Shown: positions 52,801 to 61,200 of the stretch, piece after piece
Layout: every line of letters starts with the position of its first letter
Position numbering within the stretch: the first letter of the stretch is position 1
Assembly: GCA_008711295.1 (NCBI GenBank)
Contig: VUYV01000020.1
Coordinates: 621,558 to 685,557 of the forward strand
Reading direction: 5' to 3'
DNA length: 64,000 bases
Source: Anarhynchus alexandrinus
Lineage: Eukaryota > Chordata > Aves > Charadriiformes > Charadriidae
Position numbers and translations under genes: made by a program
Notes under the pieces: generated by a model
Told to the model about the DNA's origin: nothing
Seen by the model: the letters and a program-made list of their open reading frames with translations, nothing else
Databases searched by the model: none

Positions 52801-54221
52801 CCTATTTTAAAGCATTTCTGGAATCCTCTCTAACAGCCAGTGTCCTTGCTGCCATTTTTAATTTTTCCTTTGCATCAACACACAGAGCAGCACATGTACT
52901 TTCCACTGCACCGTGGCTTGTGCTCAGGGCTTGAATTACAACATCCCTTTCTGCAGTGATGGCCTGAGTCTCCTGCCTGAGGCTCCCTATCCTCTACACT
53001 GGCATCCCTATCCCAGCTGAAAGAAATAAAATTATAATTAGGGAAATTGCACTTCTCCTTATAAGCCACTTCTGGGCAGGGGCTGGGAGCGATAGGGCAC
53101 AATTTTAGCTCTGCCTTATCCCCTGAGCACGCAGATGGAGGGAGAAGGAAACGTGCGCACACAAGGCCAGAATCAGTTTCCAAGCAGCATATGGATATTG
53201 CTAATTATACCACTGCTTCATATAGGGGAGTTACTTCCCCCCGTCCCAGGCTTGTTATCTTTTTGTAGAGATCTTGAAGTAGAATATTTAAAATAAACAA
53301 TTCCACCCTCTCTTTCAGTCCAAGATGAAGTATTTGAATTTCCCAGTGTTGCTGCAGAACACCAGGACCTCGATGGCAGAGCTATCACCCTGGTCACTGG
53401 GTCTTCGCGGAAAATTTCGGTGCGGCTGCAGAGGGCAACCACCAGCCAAGCAACACAGACAGAACCACTGTGGCATGAGCCAGGCTGGAATGATTCAGGT
53501 TCCCATACTTTCCCCAAAATGAAGTCCAAGTTCCACGGCAAAGCTGGGAAGAACAAAGGCTTTGCAAAATGGGAGAACGAAAAGCCCAACGTGCAGGCTG
53601 ATATAGAGATAGAAGCCGAGGCCCCACAACACACACAGGACCACAACGGAATAGAAACCCTCCCAGAAACACAAGAATCTGAGGTGAGTTGCAAAAGAAG
53701 CCAAGACGGTTAAAAATCTGTGAGAGTCTGAGGTCTCATAAGGTTATTTTATGATTTTCAGGATGCTTTTTCAGTCAAATTTGCCATTGCTTCTTGGCAC
53801 AAGAGTCACTTTCAGAAGAATGCCAAATTGTCCATAGATACCTATTCTCTACACTGCAGTTTCCATTTACTGTAACACTGTAATGGGGGGGGGGGGGGGN
53901 GAGGGGGGAAGTTGGCTCTTGGTGTCAGTATGTGCTTTTAGGAGTTGGGCACTTTTCTTTTTGAAAATCATTAAAATAGCCTGGTGGATATCTGACCAAA
54001 TTCTGTGCTGTTGTACCCTTGCAATGCACAGTTCAGGGCTCCGTGTTAGACTCACAAGAACTAGCTTTCTGATAAATATACGAGTCCAGGCTAGGGCAGG
54101 ATGTCAGTCCAATTTCTGTTGCTGTCGCCCATAAACTTTATACTTCCAAATGGTTACACTTTTATTGACCATCTTTGCTACCGTGTAAGTACCTATTTTC
54201 TTTTGGTTACAGGATAGCTGA
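22807..54221 (+). CDS. RASGRP3: RASGRP3, Ras guanyl-releasing protein 3 (16 coding exons)
   Basis: Exchange factor that loads GTP onto Ras and Rap GTPases at membranes after diacylglycerol and calcium signals, notably in B cells and endothelium (family knowledge). The exons join in frame to about 695 residues against about 690 in human. Visible domains: N-terminal REM about 4-126; CDC25/RasGEF about 149-384; EF-hand loops 436-447 (DHDHDG start) and 465-476 (DKDQDG start, E at position 12); C1 zinc finger 498-547, with H498, C511, C514, C528, C531, H536, C539 and C547 in the standard spacing; then a Ser/Thr- and acidic-rich tail. The threonine matching the human PKC site T133 is present at about T136. 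The start ATG has A at -3 and G at +4, and its MGS...[10 protein letters not shown] opening matches the family. Odd points: a weak donor on coding exon 2, and a last exon coding for only two residues. FAM98A lies downstream in convergent orientation, as in human. Confidence 0.97.
22877..24405 (+). other. RASGRP3: RASGRP3 intron after coding exon 1
   Basis: About 1.5 kb, AT-rich, with a T14 run at 23499-23512 and a 16-bp imperfect tandem repeat (GGAAGTGGTTGTA twice, about 24030-24062). No other feature seen. It ends in a clear TTTCTCTTTTGCAG acceptor. Confidence 0.9.
24406..24523 (+). CDS. RASGRP3: RASGRP3 coding exon 2 (3' boundary uncertain)
   Basis: Part of the REM domain, containing LLMHRWYL and STELAGKLL, near-identical to human. 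The 5' acceptor is clear. The 3' end is not: the only in-phase GT close by is AGGAA|GTCCTG (end 24523), a weak donor. The alternative AG|GAAGTC at 24520 would need a GA dinucleotide donor. Both keep phase 2 into the next exon. They give [13 protein letters not shown] or LATYPFRDANGE where human has LCMYRNATGE, that is, three or two extra residues. Confidence 0.75.
24524..25161 (+). other. RASGRP3: RASGRP3 intron after coding exon 2
   Basis: Short AT-rich intron with no repeats or genes recognised. It closes with a weak acceptor (CTACGTATAG) with little polypyrimidine. Confidence 0.75.
25162..25218 (+). CDS. RASGRP3: RASGRP3 coding exon 3
   Basis: 57-bp exon absent from simple ORF scans. It reads [18 protein letters not shown] in the only frame that links to both neighbours (phase 2 in, phase 2 out). 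The [11 protein letters not shown] core matches human RASGRP3 and this part of the REM domain is conserved in RASGRP1. The donor ATGAG|GTAAGC is strong. An upstream acceptor choice at 25150 would read into a TAG. Confidence 0.9.
25219..26923 (+). other. RASGRP3: RASGRP3 intron after coding exon 3
   Basis: About 1.7 kb, with a minus-strand CR1 fragment at 26124-26655. A T12 run lies just after 25330. Otherwise nothing recognised. Confidence 0.9.
26124..26655 (-). mobile_element. CR1 LINE fragment (3' part, antisense to RASGRP3)
   Basis: The left end reads AATAGAATCATAGAATTGTC then AGGTTGGAAGGGACC, the reverse complement of the CR1 3' terminus. On the minus strand the piece still encodes stretches of the reverse-transcriptase C-terminus ([29 protein letters not shown]). 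These lie in separate broken frames with internal stops. It is 5'-truncated like most avian CR1 copies and was not seen with a target-site duplication. Confidence 0.93.
26924..27055 (+). CDS. RASGRP3: RASGRP3 coding exon 4
   Basis: 132 bp ending the REM domain. It contains [17 protein letters not shown] and [17 protein letters not shown], nearly identical to human. Acceptor GGATTTCAG|ATACTGG; donor AGCAT|GTAAGG; phase 2 on both sides. Confidence 0.97.
27056..28335 (+). other. RASGRP3: RASGRP3 intron after coding exon 4
   Basis: About 1.3 kb of AT-rich sequence with a short CT repeat just after the donor (27080-27097). Nothing else recognised. Confidence 0.9.
28336..28483 (+). CDS. RASGRP3: RASGRP3 coding exon 5
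   Basis: 148 bp linking REM to the catalytic domain. It carries [12 protein letters not shown], whose threonine corresponds to the human PKC-phosphorylated T133, and [19 protein letters not shown], the start of the CDC25 domain. Acceptor TGTTGCAG; donor ATTTCT|GTAAGA; phase 0 out. Confidence 0.97.
28484..31149 (+). other. RASGRP3: RASGRP3 intron after coding exon 5
   Basis: About 2.7 kb with one old CR1 fragment (28951-29106). The remaining sequence has only short chance ORFs. Confidence 0.9.
28951..29106 (-). mobile_element. Old CR1 LINE 3' fragment
   Basis: The segment AATTCAGGTTGCAAGGGACC, followed by a CTCTAGGCCAACCCCCTGC-like part and CAGGGTCAGCTCTGAGA, then GCCAGTTGGATCTTGAAAACCT, follows the order of a typical avian CR1 3' end in reverse complement. 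It is more diverged than the copies at 26.1 and 37.3 kb and lacks any coding part. Confidence 0.8.
31150..31323 (+). CDS. RASGRP3: RASGRP3 coding exon 6
   Basis: 58 codons of the CDC25 domain, including [20 protein letters not shown] and [18 protein letters not shown]. Acceptor CTCTGTTAG; strong donor CACAG|GTAAGT; phase 0 both sides. Confidence 0.97.
31324..31750 (+). other. RASGRP3: RASGRP3 intron after coding exon 6
   Basis: 427 bp with no recognisable feature apart from splice signals (acceptor ATCTCTTCTGCAG). Confidence 0.9.
31751..31867 (+). CDS. RASGRP3: RASGRP3 coding exon 7
   Basis: 39 codons with [20 protein letters not shown], the most conserved stretch of the Ras exchange domain (structurally conserved region 2). 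Donor ACAAAG|GTATGG; phase 0 both sides. Confidence 0.97.
31868..32172 (+). other. RASGRP3: RASGRP3 intron after coding exon 7
   Basis: 305 bp, nothing recognised besides splice signals. Confidence 0.9.
32173..32448 (+). CDS. RASGRP3: RASGRP3 coding exon 8
   Basis: 92 codons completing most of the CDC25 domain: [37 protein letters not shown] and [16 protein letters not shown]. The bird has D where human has N before WNEM. Acceptor TATTTGTAG; donor CTAACT|GTAAGT; phase 0. Confidence 0.97.
36698..36714. repeat. Poly-A run (17 A)
   Basis: Simple homopolymer with no SINE body upstream recognised. Confidence 0.95.
37218..37276 (+). repeat. 59-bp direct repeat, copy 1
   Basis: Begins CTTCTGTCACAGTCAT and ends GGGAAGCATCCTTT. 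It matches 38271-38329 at 57 of 59 positions, in the same orientation, offset 1053 bp. The flanks do not match beyond the repeat. Confidence 0.95.
37303..37849 (+). mobile_element. CR1 LINE fragment with open RT C-terminal frame
   Basis: 5'-truncated CR1 in sense with RASGRP3. It carries an uninterrupted frame covering the last roughly 150 codons of ORF2 (37297-37764), with [39 protein letters not shown] and [15 protein letters not shown], then a stop, then the CR1 3'UTR ending CCATTCTATGATTATTTTA. The intact frame and clear consensus make this the youngest-looking CR1 here. The first residues of the frame come from flanking DNA, so no functional protein is expected. Confidence 0.95.
38271..38329 (+). 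repeat. 59-bp direct repeat, copy 2
   Basis: Second copy of 37218-37276, differing at two adjacent bases (TT here for GC). It lies 421 bases beyond the CR1 3' end. Confidence 0.95.
39377..39454 (+). CDS. RASGRP3: RASGRP3 coding exon 9
   Basis: 26 codons, [20 protein letters not shown] then PRNSKS, at the end of the CDC25 domain and start of the linker. Acceptor TTACATGTAG; donor AAATCT|GTAGGT; phase 0. Confidence 0.97.
39455..43023 (+). other. RASGRP3: RASGRP3 intron after coding exon 9
   Basis: About 3.6 kb. A somewhat GC-richer stretch lies at about 42.0-42.9 kb, but I recognise no exon, repeat family or RNA gene in it. Confidence 0.85.
43024..43140 (+). CDS. RASGRP3: RASGRP3 coding exon 10 (tandem CAGCAG acceptor)
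   Basis: 39 codons of the linker between the CDC25 domain and the EF-hands: [20 protein letters not shown], then [16 protein letters not shown]. The acceptor is CTCTCAG followed directly by CAG. Using the second site (exon start 43027) would drop one glutamine. Human RASGRP3 carries the glutamine (KSQPTSP), favouring 43024. Donor GTAGAC|GTAAGT. Confidence 0.95.
43141..45684 (+). other. RASGRP3: RASGRP3 intron after coding exon 10
   Basis: About 2.5 kb with no recognised repeat or gene. It ends in a strong T-rich acceptor (TTTCCTTTTTTTTCCCCAG). Confidence 0.88.
45685..45800 (+). CDS. RASGRP3: RASGRP3 coding exon 11 (first EF-hand)
   Basis: Encodes [20 protein letters not shown], an EF-hand whose loop has D at positions 1, 3 and 5 and G at 6, and D rather than E at 12, as in human RASGRP3. 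It then encodes [13 protein letters not shown], the start of the second EF-hand. Donor GACCA|GTAAGT leaves phase 2, splitting the second loop between exons. Confidence 0.97.
45801..46606 (+). other. RASGRP3: RASGRP3 intron after coding exon 11
   Basis: About 0.8 kb, with a short TATATAATATATAT tract near 46217. Nothing else recognised. Confidence 0.9.
46607..46754 (+). CDS. RASGRP3: RASGRP3 coding exon 12 (second EF-hand, start of C1)
   Basis: Completes the second EF-hand ([13 protein letters not shown]) and begins the C1 domain: [20 protein letters not shown], with the first histidine and two zinc cysteines. Acceptor TTTCCCTAACAG; donor GGATTT|GTAAGT. Confidence 0.97.
46755..50172 (+). other. 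RASGRP3: RASGRP3 intron after coding exon 12
   Basis: About 3.4 kb. Just past the donor is a diverged tandem duplication (46769-46824). ORFs of 110 and 158 codons at 47572-47904 (minus) and 48968-49444 (plus) show no family match and are treated as chance. Confidence 0.85.
46769..46824. repeat. Diverged 28-bp tandem duplication beside a splice donor
   Basis: Two neighbouring units of the form TAATAATRGTATMCCTTAAACAT followed by T-rich sequence, beginning 15 bases after the exon 12 donor. Confidence 0.75.
50173..50209 (+). CDS. RASGRP3: RASGRP3 coding exon 13 (37-bp microexon of C1)
   Basis: Only 12 codons plus one base: [12 protein letters not shown], the loop of the C1 domain containing the tryptophan and glutamine typical of diacylglycerol-binding C1 domains. 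Acceptor CTTTCTTTGCAG; donor AAAG|GTAAAT; phase 1 out. Confidence 0.96.
50210..52657 (+). other. RASGRP3: RASGRP3 intron after coding exon 13
   Basis: About 2.4 kb, no recognised repeat or gene. Confidence 0.88.
52658..52783 (+). CDS. RASGRP3: RASGRP3 coding exon 14 (end of C1)
   Basis: Completes the C1 domain with [20 protein letters not shown], supplying the remaining zinc ligands, then a Ser/Gly/Pro-rich linker ([12 protein letters not shown]). Acceptor CTTTCTGTACAG; donor CCAG|GTGAGA; phase 1 on both sides. Confidence 0.97.
52784..53318 (+). other. RASGRP3: RASGRP3 intron after coding exon 14
   Basis: 535 bp, nothing recognised apart from a clear acceptor (CACCCTCTCTTTCAG). Confidence 0.9.
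53319..53683 (+). CDS. RASGRP3: RASGRP3 coding exon 15 (C-terminal tail)
   Basis: 365 bp encoding the tail: [59 protein letters not shown], then an acidic, poorly conserved end ([10 protein letters not shown]). The first half aligns closely to human and the last 40 or so residues diverge. Donor GAATCTGAG|GTGAGT. If intron-retained, the frame would continue for 9 codons to TAA at 53711-53713. Confidence 0.96.
53684..54212 (+). other. RASGRP3: RASGRP3 last intron
   Basis: 529 bp with a G15 homopolymer followed by an N (53885-53900). The acceptor is TTCTTTTGGTTACAG. Confidence 0.85.
53885..53908. repeat. Poly-G tract with an N
   Basis: Fifteen G, one N, GA, then six G. The tract is likely mis-sequenced or length-polymorphic, and could form a G-quadruplex on the + strand. 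Confidence 0.95.
54213..54221 (+). CDS. RASGRP3: RASGRP3 coding exon 16 (two codons and stop)
   Basis: After the TTACAG acceptor the frame reads GAT AGC TGA, so the last exon adds only D-S before the stop and is otherwise 3'UTR. Human ends differently (GEDG), so the end is not checkable by conservation. The assignment rests on the splice signals and phase. Confidence 0.75.
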   Translation, partial: DS

Positions 54222-54958
54222 TTGCTCACCCTGAAGCACAGAAAGATGAAGACGACAACTGTAACACAGTAAGAGTTGATGGACTGTCACAGACCACATT
54301 TGGCCATGAGAAGTTTTCCCGTACCTCGTACTTTTAAATTCAACCATTGCCCTGTTTTCTTAGCTGAAAGGTGTTATAAAGCACTATTTATTTTCTCACA
54401 AGTAAGCCATTTGGATGAACGTTGCACGGACACAGCAGAACGGATCTCTGCGCTCAGTGTTTTCTCTTGTCTGACTTTTGTGGAAACTTCCTCTACATGC
54501 CAGTGAGGATATATTTGGCCTCCTTTAAATATACTGCATCATTTCGGTGTGTCTGCCAGCAACAACAATGGTGAGGACAGAAGCCAAGCATCTAAGTTTG
54601 TTCAATAACACTCCTTTTCCAGAGGCTCATAATGATCTTTTAAGGAAAGAAGTAGGTGTGTATGTTGATTAAATCTCAAACAAAAACCTTTCACAAAGTC
54701 CTCTTTGCTGAAATTCTTTGCACACCTGGGGTTTTGAATCTTGGCCGTGTTTACGTTGCTACAGTGAGCATATTGGTGTTCAGCACAGTGATACCAGTTC
54801 CCAGACTGGGAATCCTTCAAATAGGCAGCACATGGCTGAGACTGAAGGAATTCCAAGACACTATGCATACGTCTGGTTACACTGCAATAGAGAGGGATCC
54901 TCTCTGCCAGCGCTGATTATGGTAAAATTAGCATGTAATAAACACCTTAGTTTTAAGT
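54222..54958 (+). other. RASGRP3: RASGRP3 3'UTR
   Basis: Noncoding sequence from the stop to a presumed cleavage site about 16-20 bases after AATAAA. ORFs across it have no family match. Confidence 0.75.
54937..54942 (+). promoter_or_regulatory. RASGRP3: RASGRP3 polyadenylation signal
   Basis: Canonical AATAAA followed at 54957-54985 by a GT-rich stretch (GTGTGTCTGTGTATGTG), the usual downstream element. It is the first such pairing after the stop codon. Longer 3' ends cannot be excluded. Confidence 0.8.
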
Positions 54959-57182
54959 GTGTCTGTGTATGTGATACGTTTTTCTCTGGTTAGCAACCTG
55001 CACGTGTTAAGACTAAACGTACTGAAAAGCAACCTCCAAGTAGGATATTGCACCTGAATCCGTAATGGCCTGAGAAGCAGGTTTGAAGTGGGATTTCTCA
55101 GAAGCATTAAGTTACTTAAGGAGCACAGCCCTCAGCTGGAAAAAGAGAGAAAATCAAAACAGCACAAAGCTCAAACCTGGAAGGTGCATTCCAAATTGGC
55201 ACACACGTATTGTTCTTCTTACCCCAGCTCCCCACAAAAATAGGTGTGTATGGGGAGCACACACTCTGAATTAAAGCAACTCTGTTCCTACAGAATTCAA
55301 GTTATTGCCCCCTTCACCAAGTTATAAGCCCTCAAAACCAGAGAGTACATTCATAGAGTTCCCTAACCAAACTGAGAGCTGCACTCCTCTGTGGTAATTT
55401 GACTGTAATCTGCACTGCAACTACATGATGCCTGCTCAGGTTTGTGTCTTGAATCCTGCAAGTTTCCTTTGTTTTCCAAAACAACTAGTAATGATGGTAA
55501 ATCTGGGGAGAGAGAAAAGAGAACATGCTCTTACTCTTTTAAACTCTGAGAAATAAGCACTGCAGGAAGCACTGATTTCCAAGCTAGGATGAGGGCCAGA
55601 AGCACGCTTCACTCTTACTGCTGTGGGCAAAGAACAGGCATTAGTAAAAATACAGTCTTTATTTCCTGTGGTGGGTCAGGTGACAGGTCACAACAGGCTG
55701 ACCGCACAGCTACCGTTACAGCGTACGGCTTGCACACAATGAAAATGATGTGGTAGAGAATTTGAATAGAGAAATTTGGTTATGATCCAGGCTGTTGATG
55801 GATCTGTTGAGATAAGCCTTTTAACGCTTTATAAATGAAATGTTCGTGTCCAACTTCATTCTTACCATCACATAGGAGTTTTAAACATCATTTAATCTGT
55901 AGACCTCAGCCTTTCTTGCAGGCTTTCAAAAGTTAGTCATAACCCTTACTCTGAAATGTACCTGCTTTTCTATTTCTGTCAGGCCCACAAACCATGCCCA
56001 TCTTCATTTTGTTGTTGGATAAGAATATTTCTCATACACGATCTTATCTTCACACTTAGCTACTCCCCAAGATACTTACAAGCTTCTTGCCTGAACTATT
56101 TAGAAGTGTAGGTGGTCTATGTTCTTCAGAGGAAGGCCTTTTCAAGGACGCATTTTTTTCCACGTATACTGTCATCAAGACATAGACTCACATTTGAGCA
56201 AGAAAAGTGATGTCTTCTACAGAAGCAGCTCCCACTTTTTGGGCGACCATTGTACGAGCAATTAGATTGCTTAAGTTTCAACCTGTTGCAGAGATTTCAT
56301 CAATGCATCTCTTGCAAGCCTGGTAGCTTTGGTCAGTCAGGTGCTTACCTCAGCAGCAGTTGCAGATCAAGCACAGACTGCAGGCTCACACAGCTGATCC
56401 TTCTAGGGAAAATACTCCAGAGCCCACGGAGAAGGACTCATGCTTGGTGAAAATTTCAAGCACCTACTCCTGCTGGAAACCCTTTTCTGTAGGCATTTCA
56501 AGGGGAACATTGAGAGCGTGTTGCTGGCAGTGTTAATGGCTGGGTAGAAATACAGCCTTTTTTCACCCCCTTACCCCCACAAAAAGAATAGACTCATCAT
56601 AGACAAAATAATACTTAAAAATAAAAACAGCAAAACAACAGGATTAATAGGCTGTTTGCAGCAGAACACATCTTCTAGTTCAACAGCAAGCACCTGAGTG
56701 GGGAGAGCTAACAGGGCACAAACAACCATTTTAAGAAGTTGGTATAAGATGACCTTTTTACTCTGGAGGCGGCCTGAATACATGCAATGAAAAAAATCCT
56801 TGTCTCTCCTTACTTCAAGTGGACATCTTTTTCTGAGCAGGGGCAAGACTTTTACTCAATTTTAGTTCCCCAATGTGGGCAAAGCAACAAAGAATTTCTT
56901 GTTTGCCTCCCCTGACTTAACAAGATGCAAAATGCATCAGCCACCACAGTTCCTGATTGAGCTATGTGCCTCTGCTGGTCTCAGTGAAATCCTGCCTGCT
57001 AGAAGCAGAGCAATTCCAGGAGAGTGTCCAGGAGAAAAAGTGTCATAATGACAAGAGTACTGGATTAATGAAGTAGCTAAGGTGAGATACAATGCCAAAC
57101 GATGCTGGATACTTCCACCACATCCATTCTTCCCTGTCTCAGGATCTTTTAAGAAACTGGGGAGGAAAAGGAGGGGTTGTTT

Positions 57183-57197
57183 AAAAAAAAAAAAAAA
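57183..57197. repeat. Poly-A run (15 A)
   Basis: Homopolymer in intergenic DNA; no retroposed body recognised upstream. Confidence 0.95.
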
Positions 57198-58233
57198 TCA
57201 GAGTGGAAAGAAGGAACATTATGTCAAACCTTATTTACAGCCTGATCTGCAAATGCCAAAGAATACAAGCAACAAGAGTAGGTGAAAAATGCAAGTGCTT
57301 GGATAGACCCTGTAAGAGATGATTTGGCTGTTTAAGCCAAACCCACTAGGACTTTCTGTGCTTGTGTAAAAACCTCTGCAAAGCCTCGTGTTGCAAACAA
57401 GGGAGCTTCAGCCTTGCTGTCAACTTTACCGAGTAGCCCCAAGTGCTACGCAAGGAGTGCAGGAGACATCTGGCTCCCTTTGAGTGAAATGCAAAACCAG
57501 GGTTGAACTGCAGCTCTCTCCTCCACTTGAGAGTCTTGCCCTCCTCTGGCCCCCCAGTTTTACCCAGCTTTTGGGCTTTAAAAGAATAATCCCAGCTTTA
57601 CAAAGAAACACCTTCCTAGACAGAAGCTGTCTTCCTCACCTTCCTCAGGCAGGTGAAGTCTCAGGGAGGAGTGGTGGGGGGAAAAGTAACATGCTTGCTA
57701 ACCAGAGCTAGTCTGAAGCACAGATTTTCCCCAGCTGGGAAAGGTGAGCAGTTTTCCTTTCAATACAGAAGAAGATAAAACACTGAGCTGCAGAGCAAGT
57801 TTAGGGGCAGCTGCTGCCTAAAATTTTACGTTTTCTAAAATGGAGTGGACTGCCTGCTGTCACCTCTGTGGACCGTTGCTCAGGGACTCCTCTGTGGAAG
57901 CCAAAGTGAAAGCATGTCCTAATGCAACCCCCAGGGTCTTCCTCACGGGCAACCTGGAAGCCTTTGGCTGAGACAGCCTGAGCAGCCACAGGAGGGTCCT
58001 TGCAGCCTGGGACACTAGTTCCAGAAGCTTTAGGCATCTGTATGGGAAATAGCTGCACATGAAGGATCCTGGACACAGGCAGAAAAAAAAAAAACAAACA
58101 CCAAACCCAAAAAAAACGGAGAACAAATAAGACAGATGGGGAGTAAGCGTGGGAAGAAGCATACTAAGAGAGCTCTCCCTCTCTACGTGACACCAAGAAT
58201 GGAAGGGGATCCCAATGGAGACCAAGCAGAGGG

Positions 58234-58253
58234 GGAAGGAAGGAAGGAAGGAA
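58234..58253. repeat. (GGAA)n microsatellite
   Basis: Five consecutive GGAA units within a purine-rich stretch. Confidence 0.95.
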
Positions 58254-61200
58254 GAAAGGAGATCTGAATGCAGATTTCGTGGGGACACAAGAGGCATGAG
58301 AAACAAGGGCTTGTTGTTTCATGATCATCGTAGCCAAAAAGAAAAAAAAAAATCTAACTAAGGTTTGCTTCATTCAGCATCAGCCTGCTAACTGGTGGGC
58401 CTCTGTACAGCACAAAAAATAGCTCCAAGTACTTCTCAAGAGAGTCTTGACAACAGAGTTGACCCACCAGGGGACATTGGAGAAATAGATGTAACTTTGG
58501 AACAAGTTTTTGAGTTATCAGCACTGATCTGAACTGGATTTTCAAAATAAGCACTGCAGCCAACAGGCTAAACTCATTGGAAAATCTGTGCTGAACTCTA
58601 AATCGCTGTTTACAGCTGCTGACAATCTGGTCCTAGGAGACAGAAAAGCCATCAGCAAAAGGCTGCCGCTGGGGCACTATGAAATTTAGCCAAAAAGTCT
58701 GCTTTTTCCATGAGTTAAGCTAATGCCGGAAAGTTTAAAGAGTCCTTATCACCTTCATCTCTGCTTCATGTGTGAAAACGAGTTATGACCTTCCACCTGC
58801 CCACAGCACAGGCAGACTCCCTCTTTCTTTGGTTTTACAATAGTGTTTTCCTACTTTTTGTACTTGTTTTTCTCTCCTCTGTTGTGGGAAAGACCCACGT
58901 GGACAAGAGGGGAAATTACTGGACAATAAAGGGGAAACAATGACACTGACAGCACTCAGAGCTGTAAAAAGCACAAAGTAAACACAAAGGAAAAGTATTT
59001 TTTCCCTTCTACCCTTGTTTGTTAAGCCATTAGAGGTGCAACTTATTTTTGGCCAAAGAGGGGAGAAGGTGATGTTTACAGCTGGTAATAGCACTTGCTT
59101 TTTCAATTTGTGTCCCTTTGAAAAGGCATAACCTGAAACAAACACGCATGAGTATTTTGGGAGCCTACACAGGGGAAACAGAAGTTCACATCCACCTCGG
59201 TGTACTGCTCTCCGATCACAACACCGGTGCGACTGTAACCAAAGGGTATGCTAGGAGCCTGATAAGGCAAACTTGCAGTTTAGCATGAACCAGTTTGTTT
59301 GGGACTGCTAAATCATGCTCAACACCTTAAAAATGCATACATATTCCTGTAGCATCCCTGCTGCCCAAGGAAAATCAGAAGTTCAGAGAGGAAGCAGGAT
59401 CACAAGCCTGACAGTCTTTAGCAGCAACGACACTGCGACTCTCTACTGCAGTCCTAAATATGGCAGAAATAAGAATAAATCATGTGCGATGAACAGACGG
59501 TTGAGGGCTTTTGTGTGCTGGCCTTCATTAACCTAACAGGCAGCTGAATCAACTTCTAGTACTCTAAGAACCTTTTGGACAGCCAAAAGAGTCATCAGAT
59601 CTTAGTGAGAATCCTCTTACTCCCCACTCAACTCTTCCCACTTCAGCACAGTTTAATTTTCATTTCCCAGGCGCATAACCGGTCACAGGGAATACCCTTA
59701 CGCCACAGGACTTTTCAAGCTCCACCCACTTCTTGTAACTATCTGCTGACATGAATCTTGCTTCCCTTCTGCCCAATTCTATCTTAGGTACTTGACTGAT
59801 AAGTGTCTAGTTTCTAATTAGGCCAGAGGTTGGTTGAGGCACTTGCCACTTTCATTAATTAAGATGCAAATAGCACTTCAATGGAGACACACCATCAAAG
59901 GCCCAACCTTTGGGTAAAGCAGGTTACCCACATGCTCTGGCTGAGAAGTCTAAGCTGTAGCTAGAGGAGCCCCTCTGGGGGCCACCTGCAGTAATGGCAC
60001 ATGACCATAAAGCCGCACACTTCAGAGGTTTGACTAAAGAAGCAGAGGAATCTCGTCAAGCAAGCTGGGGATTACCAGCCGACACCTATCCTAAAGATGA
60101 TAAACTACTCGGGGAACAGCTACAAGCAAAAAGGCTTCCTGGGGTGAAAGACGCATGGTGAAAGCTGAGCTTGACACCATTTCCCTTGTTGTGTTACTGT
60201 TTTGCACACAGTAAGGAACGAGTTTTTATTCATTCCTTAGGCCTGCAAGGAAAACCCAGCAGTGACCACAGTGCATACAGATCATGGTATTCTAGATCAC
60301 ATACTTACGTGCCCTATATGGGAAGCGTGTGTCCCGCTCGCCATAGTTATTTTACTGCACAATGACAACGCTTGAGAAAGGGTGATCCTAATAGACGGAA
60401 TGGAAGGGCAATGCAAGCAAAGACTTTAGGAAACAAAAGTTGCTAAAGAAAGGCAGATGGAAAAGCAGAACAAGACGCCTAAAGCTTGTGGAAGAAGAGT
60501 GGCAAGAACAACCGTGGTTAAAAGGAAGAACACTTTGTTCCCCTGTATAACTGCCTGCTTACTAAGTTGCCTTCTTGATCTGCTGGAGAGTTCTGCTTTT
60601 GATCATGATGCGCAATGAAATCGAGCACATATATCCAATCCGCCACAAGCCTAATAATCTCCACAACCCATCTCTCCTCTCCCAGCTTCCACTGCAGCAG
60701 GAATCATGTTTGGAAAACAGTAAATATCAGAGCATCATACAGACAATAACAAAGCAGTGGCTGTTTGCTTTCATTAATCAAAGCTGCTCTCTCCACATAT
60801 ACAAAGCTTGTTTTCTCTGGAGAACAAAGAAGTCACAGCACACTAGGAGGAAACAATAGAGTAAGGAAAAACAACAACAGCTGGCAGAAGCAAAGTGTTT
60901 TCTTTCCTGTTGGAAGAGTAAAGCCTCCTGTTTTGCATTCTTCTGATTTTTTTTTTTTTAAAAAAAAACTTTCCCCCTCAAACAGCAATAAAGTGGGACT
61001 CAGTTTACCCTAAGTCCTGGAAGATGGAGGAGAAGAAACATATTTTGAGGAGAAAAAGATAGCTGGAATAAGGGGAAATGGAAGCTCTGTGCTCCTACCC
61101 CACCCCAGCATCATTTCACCATGTCAACAGTGTGCAAAAGTGAGACTCTCCACTGCAGCAACAGTCATAGCCTTGCAGAGAAATTGGCAACTCTAGCACA

